NCBI GenBank assembly: GCA_964036665.1
Contig: OZ038526.1
Location: 15,128,001 to 15,192,000, forward strand
DNA from: Gordius sp. MW1
Taxonomy: Eukaryota; Nematomorpha; Gordioida; Gordea; Gordiidae
Reading direction: 5' to 3'
DNA length: 64,000 nt
Under the pieces are notes generated by a model. It saw only the letters and a list, made by a program, of their open reading frames with translations. It ran no database searches and was not told where the DNA came from. The translations under genes were made by a program, and so were the position numbers. The stretch's first letter is position 1. The number at the start of each line of letters is the position of its first letter. Shown here in pieces: positions 9,923 to 22,333 of the stretch.

Positions 9923-12900
9923 TAAATTTTTACTTGGGAGCATAGAAACCACGTCTGAAAACGACAACTTTCATCGGATGAATACGGTTCAAAGAAAAAT
10001 ATGTGAAAAAATATGAGGTTAAAATATTTATTTTTTTCGATTCTATGTGAAAGAGCATGAAAAAATATATAAAAGTAAGCCAATTTGAGAATCCTATTAT
10101 CCTCGATTGACTTCCGAAAAGAGGTTTTAAGCTGCGAGAACTATCATTTTGACAAAAGACAACGTTTTATTGTTGCGATTAGTTTGTTGTATCGCAACGT
10201 GAATGCTTAATTTTTGAAAACTGCTCTATGCGATCATGATTTTAAAGTAATAGTTTTTAGATTCTGATAAATTTTTACTTAAGATCATAGAAACCACGTC
10301 TGAAAACGACAACTTTCATCGGATGAATACGGTTCAAAGAAAAATATGTGAAAAAATTTGAGGTAAAAATATTTATTTTTTTCGATTCTATGTGAAAGAG
10401 CATGAAAAAATATATAAAAGTAAGCCAATTTGAGAATCCTATTATCCTCGATTGACTTCCGAAAAGAGGTTTTAAGCTGCGAGAACTATCATTTTGACAA
10501 AAGACAAAGACAACGTTTTATTGTTGCGATTAGTTTGTTGTATCGCAACGTGAGTGCTTAATTTTTGAAAACTGCTCTATGCGATCATGATTTCAAAGTA
10601 ATAGTTTTTAAATTCTGATAAATTTTTACTTGGGATCATAGAAACCACGTCTGAAACGACAACTTTCATCGGATGAATACGGTTCAAAGAGGAATATGTG
10701 AAAAATTTTGAGATAAAAATATTTATTTTTTTCGATTCTATGTGAAAGAGCATGAAAAATATATAAAAGTAAGCCAATTTGAGAATCCTATTATCCTCGA
10801 TTCACTTCCGAAAAGAGGTTTTAAGCTGCGAGAACTATCATTTTTACAAAAGACAACGTTTTATTGTTGCGATTAGTTTGTTGTATCGCAACGTGAGTGC
10901 TTAATTTTTGAAAACTGCTCTATGCGATCATGATTTCAAAGTAATAGTTTTTAGATTCTGATAAATTTTTACTTGGGATCATAGAAACCACGTCTGAAAA
11001 CGACAACTTTCATCGGATGAATACGGTTCAAAGAAAAATATGTGAAAGATTTTGAGGTTAAAATATTTATTTTTTTCGATTCTATGTGAAAGAGCATGAA
11101 ATAATATATAAAAGTAATCCAATTTGAGAATCCTATTATCCTCGATTGACTTCCGAAAAGAGGTTTTAAGCTGCGAGAACTATCATTTTTACAAAAGACA
11201 ACGTTTTATTGTTGCGATTAGTTTGTTGTATCGCAACGTGAGTGCTTAATTTTTGAAAACTGCTCTATGCGATCATGATTTCAAAGTAATAGTTTTTAGA
11301 TTCTGATAAATTTTTACTTGGGATCATAGAAACCACGTCTGAAAACGACAACTTTCATCGGATGAATAAGGTTCAAAGAAAAATATGTGGAAAATTTTGA
11401 GATAAAAATATTTATTTTTTTCGATTCTATGTGAAAGAGCATGAAAAAATATATAAAAGTAAGCCAATTTGAGAATCCTATTATCCTCGATTGACTTCCG
11501 AAAAGAGGTTTTAAGCTGCGAGAACTATCATTTTTACAAAAGACAACGTTTTATTGTTGCGATTAGTTTGTTGTATCGCAACGTGAGTGCTTAATTTTTG
11601 AAAACTGCTCTATGCGATCATGATTTCAAAGTAATAGTTTTTAGATTCTGATAAATTTTTACTTGGGATCATAGAAACCACGTCTGAAAACGACAACTTT
11701 CATCGGATGAATAAGGTTCAAAGAAAAATATGTGAAAAATTTTGAGATAAAAATATTTATTTTTTTCGATTCTATGTGAAAGAGCATGAAATAATATATA
11801 AAAGTAAGCCAATTTGAGAATCCTATTATCCTCGGATGACTTCCGAAAAGAGGTTTTAAGCTGCGAGAACTATCATTTTTACAAAAGACAACGTTTTATT
11901 GTTGCGATTAGTTTGTTGTATCGCAACGTGAGTGCTTAATTTTTGAAAACTGCTCTATGCGATCATGATTTCAAAGTAATAGTTTCTAGATTCTTATAAA
12001 TTTTTACTTGGGATCATAGAAACCACGTCTGAAAACGAACTTTAATCGGAGGAATACGGTTCAAAGAAAAATATGTGAAAAATTTTGAGGTAAAAATATT
12101 TATTTTTTTTGATTCTATGTGAAAGAGCATGAAAAATTATATAAAAGTAAGCCAATTTGAGAATCCTATTATCCTCGATGGACTTCCGAAAAGAGGTTTT
12201 AAGCTGCGAGAACTATCATTTTGACAAAAGACAACGTTTTATTGTTGCGATTAGTTTGTTGTATCGCAACGTGAGTGCTTAATTTTTGAAAACTGCTCTA
12301 TGCGATCATGATTTCAAAGTAATAGTTTCTAGATTCTTATAAATTTTTACTTGGGATGATAGAAACCACCTCTGAAAACGACAACTTTCATCGGATGAAT
12401 AAGGTTCAAAGAAAAATATGTGAAAAATTTTGTGATAAAAATATTTATTTTTTTCAATTCTATGTAAAAGAGCATGAAAAAATATATAAAAGTAAGCCAA
12501 TTTGAGAATCCTATTATCCTCGATTGACTTCCGAAAAGAGGTTTTAAGCTGCGAGAACTATCATTTTGACAAAAGACAACGTTTTATTGTTGCGATTAGT
12601 TTGTTGTATCGCAACGTGAGTGCTTAATTTTTGAAAACTGCTCTATGCGATCATGATTTCAAAGTAATAGTTTCTAGATTCTTATAAATTTTTACTTGGG
12701 ATCATAGAAACCACGTCTGAAAACGACAACTTTCATCGGATGAATAAGGTTCAAAGAAAAATATGTGAAAAATTTTGTGATAAAAATATTTATTTTTTTC
12801 AATTCTATGTAAAAGAGCATGAAAAAATATATAAAAGTAAGCCAATTTGAGAATCCTATTATCCTCGATTGACTTCCGAAAAGAGGTTTTAAGCTGCGAG

Positions 12901-13718
12901 AACTATCATTTTGACAAAAGACAACGTTTTATTGTTGCGATTAGTTTGTTGTATCGCAACGTGAGTGCTTAATTTTTGAAAACTGCTCTATGCGATCATG
13001 ATTTCAAAGTAATAGTTTCTAGATTCTTATAAATTTTTACTTGGGATGATAGAAACCACCTCTGAAAACGACAACTTTCATCGGATGAATAAGGTTCAAA
13101 GAAAAATATGTGAAAAATTTTGAGATAAAAATATTTATTTTTTTCGATTCTATGTGAAAGAGCATGAAATAATATATAAAAGTAAGCCAATTTGAGAATC
13201 CTATTATCCTCGGATGACTTCCGAAAAGAGGTTTTAAGCTGCGAGAACTATCATTTTGACAAAAGACAACGTTTTATGTTGCGATTAGTTTGTTGTATCG
13301 CAACGTGAGTGCTTAATTTTTGAAAACTGCTCTATGCGATCATGATTTCAAAGTAATAGTTTTTAGATTCTGATAAATTTTTACTTGGGATCATAGAAAC
13401 CACCTCTGAAAACGACAACTTTCATCGGATGAATAAGGTTCAAAGAAAAATATGTGAAAAATTTTGTGATAAAAATATTTATTTTTTTCAATTCTATGTA
13501 AAAGAGCATAAAAAAATATATAAAAGTAAGCCAATTTGAGAATCCTATTATCCTCGATTGACTTCCGAAAAGAGGTTTTAAGCTGCGAGAACTATCATTT
13601 TGACAAAAGACAACGTTTTATTGTTGCGATTAGTTTGTTGTATCGCAACGTGAGTGCTTAATTTTTGAAAACTGCTCTATGCGATCATGATTTCAAAGTA
13701 ATAGTTTCTAGATTCTTA
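9923..13718 (+). repeat. Region IIb: run of individually marked monomers
   Basis: Eleven monomers start at 9923, 10268, 10619, 10962, 11307, 11652, 11997, 12340, 12685, 13030 and 13374. The first seven carry private markers in a fixed order: GGGAGCATAG; ACTTAAGATC; CTGAAACGAC with GAGGAATAT; GAAATAATAT with TAATCCAATT; ATGTGGAAAATT; CTCGGATGAC; and CGAACTTTAATCGGAGG. The same order recurs at 19923-22333. The monomers from 12340 mix O-kind left halves with L- or R-kind right halves (for example AATAAGG with TCTAGATTCTTA), which looks like exchange within monomers. No gene. Confidence 0.88.
10268..10618 (+). repeat. Longest monomer (351 bp), 6-bp tandem duplication
   Basis: AAAGACAAAGACAACG near 10501 has six extra bases relative to AAAGACAACG, a short tandem duplication. 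The partner monomer at 20267-20611 shares the private ACTTAAGATC but lacks the extra six bases, so the insertion probably came after the two regions were copied. Confidence 0.9.
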
Positions 13719-16700
13719 TAAATTTTTACTTGGGATCATAGAAACCACGTCTGAAAACGACAACTTTAATCGGATGAATACGGTTCAAAGAAAAATATGT
13801 GAAAAATTTTGAGGTAAAAATATTTATTTTTTTCGATTCTATGTGAAAGAGCATGAAAAAATATATAAAAGTAAGCCAATTTGAGAATCCTATTATCCTC
13901 GATTGACTTCCGAAAAGAGGTTTTAAGCTGCGAGAACTATCATTTTGACAAAAGACAACGTTTTATGTTGCGATTAGTTTGTTGTATCGCAACGTGAGTG
14001 CTTAATTTTTGAAAACTGCTCTATGCGATCATGATTTCAAAGTAATAGTTTTTAGATTCTGATAAATTTTTACTTGGGATCATAGAAACCACGTCTGAAA
14101 ACGACAACTTTCATCGGATGAATAAGGTTCAAAGAAAAATATGTGAAAAATTTTGTGATAAAAATATTTATTTTTTTCAATTCTATGTAAAAGAGCATGA
14201 AAAAATATATAAAAGTAAGCCAATTTGAGAATCCTATTATCCTCGATTGACTTCCGAAAAGAGGTTTTAAGCTGCGAGAACTATCATTTTGACAAAAGAC
14301 AACGTTTTATTGTTGCGATTAGTATGTTGTATCGCAACGTGAGTGTTTATTTTTTGAAAACTGCTCTATGCGATCATGATTTCAAAGTAATAGTTTTTAG
14401 ATTCTGATAAATTTTTACTTGGGATCATAGAAACCACGTCTGAAAACGACAACTTTCATCGGATGAATACGGTTCAAAGAAAAATATGTGAAAGATTTTG
14501 AGGTTAAAATATTTATTTTTTTTGATTCTATGTGAAAGAGCATGAAAAATTATATAAAAGTAAGCCAATTTGAGAATCCTATTATCCTCGATTGACTTCC
14601 GAAAAAAGGTTTTAAGCTGCGAGAACTATCATTTTGACAAAAGACAACGTTTTATTGTTGCGATTAGTTTGTTGTATCGCAACGTGAGTGCTTAATTTTT
14701 GAAAACTGCTCTATGCGATCATGATTTCAAAGTAATAGTTTCTAGATTCTTATAAATTTTTACTTGGGATCATAGAAACCACGTCTGAAAACGACAACTT
14801 TAATCGGATGAATACGGTTCAAAGAAAAATATGTGAAAAATTTTGAGGTAAAAATATTTATTTTTTTCGATTCTATGTGAAAGAGCATGAAAAAATATAT
14901 AAAAGTAAGCCAATTTGAGAATCCTATTATCCTCGATTGACTTCCGAAAAGAGGTTTTAAGCTGCGAGAACTATCATTTTGACAAAAGACAACGTTTTAT
15001 TGTTGCGATTAGTTTGTTGTATCGCAACGTGAGTGCTTAATTTTTGAAAACTGCTCTATGCGATCATGATTTCAAAGTAATAGTTTTTAGATTCTGATAA
15101 ATTTTTACTTGGGATCATAGAAACCACGTCTGAAAACGACAACTTTCATCGGATGAATAAGGTTCAAAGAAAAATATGTGAAAAATTTTGTGATAAAAAT
15201 ATTTATTTTTTTCAATTCTATGTAAAAGAGCATGAAAAAATATATAAAAGTAAGCCAATTTGAGAATCCTATTATCCTCGATTGACTTCCGAAAAGAGGT
15301 TTTAAGCTGCGAGAACTATCATTTTGACAAAAGACAACGTTTTATTGTTGCGATTAGTATGTTGTATCGCAACGTGAGTGCTTATTTTTTGAAAACTGCT
15401 CTATGCGATCATGATTTCAAAGTAATAGTTTTTAGATTCTGATAAATTTTTACTTGGGATCATAGAAACCACGTCTGAAAACGACAACTTTCATCGGATG
15501 AATACGGTTCAAAGAAAAATATGTGAAAGATTTTGAGGTTAAAATATTTATTTTTTTTGATTCTATGTGAAAGAGCATGAAAAATTATATAAAAGTAAGC
15601 CAATTTGAGAATCCTATTATCCTCGATTGACTTCCGAAAAAAGGTTTTAAGCTGCGAGAACTATCATTTTGACAAAAGACAACGTTTTATTGTTGCGATT
15701 AGTTTGTTGTATCGCAACGTAAGTGCTTAATTTTTGAAAACTGCTCTATGCGATCATGATTTCAAAGTAATAGTTTCTAGATTCTTATAAATTTTTACTT
15801 GGGATCATAGAAACCACGTCTGAAAACGACAACTTTAATCGGATGAATACGGTTCAAAGAAAAATATGTGAAAAATTTTGAGGTAAAAATATTTATTTTT
15901 TCGATTCTATGTGAAAGAGCATGAAAAAATATATAAAAGTAAGCCAATTTGAGAATCCTATTATCATCGATGGACTTCCGAAAAGAGGTTTTAAGCTGCG
16001 AGAACTATCATTTTGACAAAAGACAACGTTTTATTGTTGCGATTAGTTTGTTGTATCGCAACGTGAGTGCTTAATTTTTGAAAACTGCTCTATGCGATCA
16101 TGATTTCAAAGTAATAGTTTTTAGATTCTGATAAATTTTTACTTGGGATCATAGAAACCACGTCTGAAAACGACAACTTTCATCGGATGAATAAGGTTCA
16201 AAGAAAAATATGTGAAAAATTTTGTGATAAAAATATTTATTTTTTTCAATTCTATGTAAAAGAGCATAAAAAAATATATAAAAGTAAGCCAATTTGAGAA
16301 TCCTATTATCCTCGATTGACTTCCGAAAAGAGGTTTTAAGCTGCGAGAACTATCATTTTGACAAAAGACAACGTTTTATTGTTGCGATTAGTATGTTGTA
16401 TCGCAACGTGAGTGCTTATTTTTTGAAAACTGCTCTATGCGATCATGATTTCAAAGTAATAGTTTTTAGATTCTGATAAATTTTTACTTGGGATCATAGA
16501 AACCACGTCTGAAAACGACAACTTTCATCGGATGAATACGGTTACAAGAAAAATATGTGAAAAATTTTGAGGTTAAAATATTTATTTTTTCGATTCTATG
16601 TGAAAGAGCATGAAAAAATATATAAAAGTAAGCCAATTTGAGAATCCTATTATCCTCGATTGACTTCCGAAAAGAGGTTTTAAGCTGCGAGAACTATCAT

Positions 16701-18888
16701 TTTGACAAAAGACAACGTTTTATTGTTGCGATTAGTTTGTTGTATCGCAACGTGAGTGCTTAATTTTTGAAAACTGCTCTATGCGATCATGATTTCAAAG
16801 TAATAGTTTCTAGATTCTTATAAATTTTTACTTGGGATCATAGAAACCACGTCTGAAAACGACAACTTTAATCGGATGAATACGGTTCAAAGAAAAATAT
16901 GTGAAAAATTTTGAGGTAAAAATATTTATTTTTTTCGATTCTATGTGAAAGAGTATGAAAAAATATATAAAAGTAAGCCAATTTGAGAATCCTATTATCC
17001 TCGATTGACTTCCGAAAAGAGGTTTTAAGCTGCGAGAACTATCATTTTGACAAAAGACAACGTTTTATTGTTGCGATTAGTTTGTTGTATCGCAACGTGA
17101 GTGCTTAATTTTTGAAAACTGCTCTATGCGATCATGATTTCAAAGTAATAGTTTTTAGATTCTGATAAATTTTTACTTGGGAGCATAGAAACCACGTCTG
17201 AAAACGACAACTTTCATCGGATAATACGGTTCAAAGAAAAATATGTGAAAAAATATGAGGTTAAAATATTTATTTTTTTCGATTCTATGTGAAAGAGCAT
17301 GAAAAAATATATAAAAGTAAGCCAATTTGAGAATCCTATTATCCTCGATTGACTTCCGAAAAGAGGTTTTAAGCTGCGAGAACTATCATTTTGACAAAAG
17401 ACAACGTTTTATTGTTGCGATTAGTTTGTTGTATCGCAACGTGAGTGCTTAATTTTTGAAAACTGCTCTATGCGATCATGATTTCAAAGTAATAGTTTTT
17501 AGATTCTGATAAATTTTTACTTGGGATCATAGAAACCACGTCTGAAAACGACAACTTTCATCGGATGAATAAGGTTCAAAGAAAAATATGTGAAAAATTT
17601 TGTGATAAAAATATTTATTTTTTTCAATTCTATGTAAAAGAGCATGAAAAAATATATAAAAGTAAGCCAATTTGAGAATCCTATTATCCTCGATTGACTT
17701 CCGAAAAGAGGTTTTAAGCTGCGAGAACTATCATTTTGACAAAAGACAACGTTTTATTGTTGCGATTAGTATGTTGTATCGCAACGTGAGTGCTTATTTT
17801 TTGAAAACTGCTCTATGCGATCATGATTTCAAAGTAATAGTTTTTAGATTCTGATAAATTTTTACTTGGGATCATAGAAACCACGTCTGAAAACGACAAC
17901 TTTCATCGGATGAATACGGTTCAAAGAAAAATATGTGAAAGATTTTGAGGTTAAAATATTTATTTTTTTTGATTCTATGTGAAAGAGCATGAAAAATTAT
18001 ATAAAAGTAAGCCAATTTGAGAATCCTATTATCCTCGATTGACTTCCGAAAAAAGGTTTTAAGCTGCGAGAACTATCATTTTGACAAAAGACAACGTTTT
18101 ATTGTTGCGATTAGTTTGTTGTATCGCAACGTAAGTGCTTAATTTTTGAAAACTGCTCTATGCGATCATGATTTCAAAGTAATAGTTTCTAGATTCTTAT
18201 AAATTTTTACTTGGGATCATAGAAACCACGTCTGAAAACGACAACTTTAATCGGATGAATACGGTTCAAAGAAAAATATGTGAAAAATTTTGAGGTAAAA
18301 ATATTTATTTTTTCGATTCTATGTGAAAGAGCATGAAAAAATATATAAAAGTAAGCCAATTTGAGAATCCTATTATCCTCGATTGACTTCCGAAAAGAGG
18401 TTTTAAGCTGCGAGAACTATCATTTTGACAAAAGACAACGTTTTATTGTTGCGATTAGTTTGTTGTATCGCAACGTGAGTGCTTAATTTTTGAAAACTGC
18501 TCTATGCGATCATGATTTCAAAGTAATAGTTTCTAGATTCTTATAAATTTTTACTTGGGATCATAGAAACCACGTCTGAAAACGACAACTTTAATCGGAT
18601 GAATACGGTTCAAAGAAAAATATGTGAAAAATTTTGAGGTAAAAATATTTATTTTTTTCGATTCTATGTGAAAGAGTATGAAAAAATATATAAAAGTAAG
18701 CCAATTTGAGAATCCTATTATCCTCGATTGACTTCCGAAAAGAGGTTTTAAGCTGCGAGAACTATCATTTTGACAAAAGACAACGTTTTATTGTTGCGAT
18801 TAGTTTGTTGTATCGCAACGTGAGTGCTTAATTTTTGAAAACTGCTCTATGCGATCATGATTTCAAAGTAATAGTTTTTAGATTCTGA
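13719..18888 (+). repeat. Region IIc: second O-R-L block, copy of 5443-7855 and hybrids
   Basis: Fifteen monomers start at 13719, 14063, 14408, 14753, 15098, 15443, 15788, 16132, 16477, 16821, 17166, 17510, 17855, 18200 and 18544. The first seven (13719-16131) match 5443-7855 at a constant 8,276-bp offset and share rare markers: TTTTATGTTGCG at the start, GAGTGTTTATT in the second, ACGTAAGTGC in the sixth and CGATGGACTT in the seventh. From 16132 the match shifts to the series that begins at 8889 (GCATAAAAAA, GGTTACAAG, GAGTATGAAA, GGGAGCATAG). O-kind monomers are then four monomers apart (16132, 17510, 18889). No gene. Confidence 0.87.
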
Positions 18889-21800
18889 TAAATTTTTACT
18901 TGGGATCATAGAAACCACGTCTGAAAACGACAACTTTCATCGGATGAATAAGGTTCAAAGAAAAATATGTGAAAAATTTTGTGATAAAAATATTTATTTT
19001 TTTCAATTCTATGTAAAAGAGCATAAAAAAATATATAAAAGTAAGCCAATTTGAGAATCCTATTATCCTCGATTGACTTCCGAAAAGAGGTTTTAAGCTG
19101 CGAGAACTATCATTTTGACAAAAGACAACGTTTTATTGTTGCGATTAGTATGTTGTATCGCAACGTGAGTGCTTATTTTTTGAAAACTGCTCTATGCGAT
19201 CATGATTTCAAAGTAATAGTTTTTAGATTCTGATAAATTTTTACTTGGGATCATAGAAACCACGTCTGAAAACGACAACTTTCATCGGATGAATACGGTT
19301 ACAAGAAAAATATGTGAAAAATTTTGAGGTTAAAATATTTATTTTTTCGATTCTATGTGAAAGAGCATGAAAAAATATATAAAAGTAAGCCAATTTGAGA
19401 ATCCTATTATCCTCGATTGACTTCCGAAAAGAGGTTTTAAGCTGCGAGAACTATCATTTTGACAAAAGACAACGTTTTATTGTTGCGATTAGTTTGTTGT
19501 ATCGCAACGTGAGTGCTTAATTTTTGAAAACTGCTCTATGCGATCATGATTTCAAAGTAATAGTTTCTAGATTCTTATAAATTTTTACTTGGGATCATAG
19601 AAACCACGTCTGAAAACGACAACTTTAATCGGATGAATACGGTTCAAAGAAAAATATGTGAAAAATTTTGAGGTAAAAATATTTATTTTTTTCGATTCTA
19701 TGTGAAAGAGTATGAAAAAATATATAAAAGTAAGCCAATTTGAGAATCCTATTATCCTCGATTGACTTCCGAAAAGAGGTTTTAAGCTGCGAGAACTATC
19801 ATTTTGACAAAAGACAACGTTTTATTGTTGCGATTAGTTTGTTGTATCGCAACGTGAGTGCTTAATTTTTGAAAACTGCTCTATGCGATCATGATTTCAA
19901 AGTAATAGTTTTTAGATTCTGATAAATTTTTACTTGGGAGCATAGAAACCACGTCTGAAAACGACAACTTTCATCGGATAATACGGTTCAAAGAAAAATA
20001 TGTGAAAAAATATGAGGTTAAAATATTTATTTTTTTCGATTCTATGTGAAAGAGCATGAAAAAATATATAAAAGTAAGCCAATTTGAGAATCCTATTATC
20101 CTCGATTGACTTCCGAAAAGAGGTTTTAAGCTGCGAGAACTATCATTTTGACAAAAGACAACGTTTTATTGTTGCGATTAGTTTGTTGTATCGCAACGTG
20201 AATGCTTAATTTTTGAAAACTGCTCTATGCGATCATGATTTTAAAGTAATAGTTTTTAGATTCTGATAAATTTTTACTTAAGATCATAGAAACCACGTCT
20301 GAAAACGACAACTTTCATCGGATGAATACGGTTCAAAGAAAAATATGTGAAAAAATTTGAGGTAAAAATATTTATTTTTTTCGATTCTATGTGAAAGAGC
20401 ATGAAAAAATATATAAAAGTAAGCCAATTTGAGAATCCTATTATCCTCGATTGACTTCCGAAAAGAGGTTTTAAGCTGCGAGAACTATCATTTTGACAAA
20501 AGACAACGTTTTATTGTTGCGATTAGTTTGTTGTATCGCAACGTGAGTGCTTAATTTTTGAAAACTGCTCTATGCGATCATGATTTCAAAGTAATAGTTT
20601 TTAAATTCTGATAAATTTTTACTTGGGATCATAGAAACCACGTCTGAAACGACAACTTTCATCGGATGAATACGGTTCAAAGAGGAATATGTGAAAAATT
20701 TTGAGATAAAAATATTTATTTTTTTCGATTCTATGTGAAAGAGCATGAAAAAATATATAAAAGTAAGCCAATTTGAGAATCCTATTATCCTCGATTCACT
20801 TCCGAAAAGAGGTTTTAAGCTTCGAGAACTATCATTTTTACAAAAGACAACGTTTTATTGTTGCGATTAGTTTGTTGTATCGCAACGTGAGTGCTTAATT
20901 TTTGAAAACTGCTCTATGCGATCATGATTTCAAAGTAATAGTTTTTAGATTCTGATAAATTTTTACTTGGGATCATAGAAACCACGTCTGAAAACGACAA
21001 CTTTCATCGGATGAATACGGTTCAAAGAAAAATATGTGAAAGATTTTGAGGTTAAAATATTTATTTTTTTCGATTCTATGTGAAAGAGCATGAAATAATA
21101 TATAAAAGTAATCCAATTTGAGAATCCTATTATCCTCGATTGACTTCCGAAAAGAGGTTTTAAGCTGCGAGAACTATCATTTTTACAAAAGACAACGTTT
21201 TATTGTTGCGATTAGTTTGTTGTATCGCAACGTGAGTGCTTAATTTTTGAAAACTGCTCTATGCGATCATGATTTCAAAGTAATAGTTTTTAGATTCTGA
21301 TAAATTTTTACTTGGGATCATAGAAACCACGTCTGAAAACGACAACTTTCATCGGATGAATAAGGTTCAAAGAAAAATATGTGGAAAATTTTGAGATAAA
21401 AATATTTATTTTTTTCGATTCTATGTGAAAGAGCATGAAAAAATATATAAAAGTAAGCCAATTTGAGAATCCTATTATCCTCGATTGACTTCCGAAAAGA
21501 GGTTTTAAGCTGCGAGAACTATCATTTTTACAAAAGACAACGTTTTATTGTTGCGATTAGTTTGTTGTATCGCAACGTGAGTGCTTAATTTTTGAAAACT
21601 GCTCTATGCGATCATAATTTCAAAGTAATAGTTTTTAGATTCTGATAAATTTTTACTTGGGATCATAGAAACCACGTCTGAAAACGACAACTTTCATCGG
21701 ATGAATAAGGTTCAAAGAAAAATATGTGAAAAATTTTGAGATAAAAATATTTATTTTTTTCGATTCTATGTGAAAGAGCATGAAATAATATATAAAAGTA

Positions 21801-22333
21801 AGCCAATTTGAGAATCCTATTATCCTCGGATGACTTCCGAAAAGAGGTTTTAAGCTGCGAGAACTATCATTTTTACAAAAGACAACGTTTTATTGTTGCG
21901 ATTAATTTGTTGTATCGCAACGTGAGTGCTTAATTTTTGAAAACTGCTCTATGCGATCATGATTTCAAAGTAATAGTTTCTAGATTCTTATAAATTTTTA
22001 CTTGGGATCATAGAAACCACGTCTGAAAACGAACTTTAATCGGAGGAATACGGTTCAAAGAAAAATATGTGAAAAATTTTGAGGTAAAAATATTTATTTT
22101 TTTCGATTCTATGTGAAAGAGCATGAAAAAATATATAAAAGTAAGCCAATTTGAGAATCCTATTATCCTCGATTGACTTCCGAAAAGAGGTTTTAAGCTG
22201 CGAGAACTATCATTTTGACAAAAGACAACGTTTTATTGTTGCGATTAGTTTGTTGTATCGCAACGTGAGTGCTTAATTTTTGAAAACTGCTCTATGCGAT
22301 CATGATTTCAAAGTAATAGTTTTTAGATTCTGA
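18889..22333 (+). repeat. Region IId: ten-monomer copy of 8889-12339
   Basis: Ten monomers start at 18889, 19234, 19578, 19923, 20267, 20612, 20956, 21301, 21646 and 21991. They match 8889-12339 monomer for monomer at an offset of 10,000 bp that drifts to 9,994 through small indels. Shared markers are those listed for 9923-12339. Differences I saw include GGATAATACGG here against GGATGAATACGG there, the absent 6-bp insertion, GCATGAAA against GCATCAAA, and GATCATAATT near 21613. Within the last monomer the match ends: the left copy changes to GATTCTATG after eight T and to GATGGACTT, while this copy keeps the common forms. No gene. Confidence 0.9.

Noticed and set aside
9889-10083. Minus-strand open frames of 64 to 67 codons (also 10577-10777, 12306-12500, 12996-13190 and 35296-35499)
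   Set aside because: They also start at TTG and arise from indels or substitutions in individual monomers. The translation is Phe/Tyr/Ile-rich as expected of A/T-rich repeat sequence. There is no support for coding.
8889-18889. Exact 10,000-bp offset as a biological period
   Set aside because: The offset drifts to 9,994 bp within the block and is simply the sum of monomer lengths at that point. It is kept only as a prompt for an assembly check.
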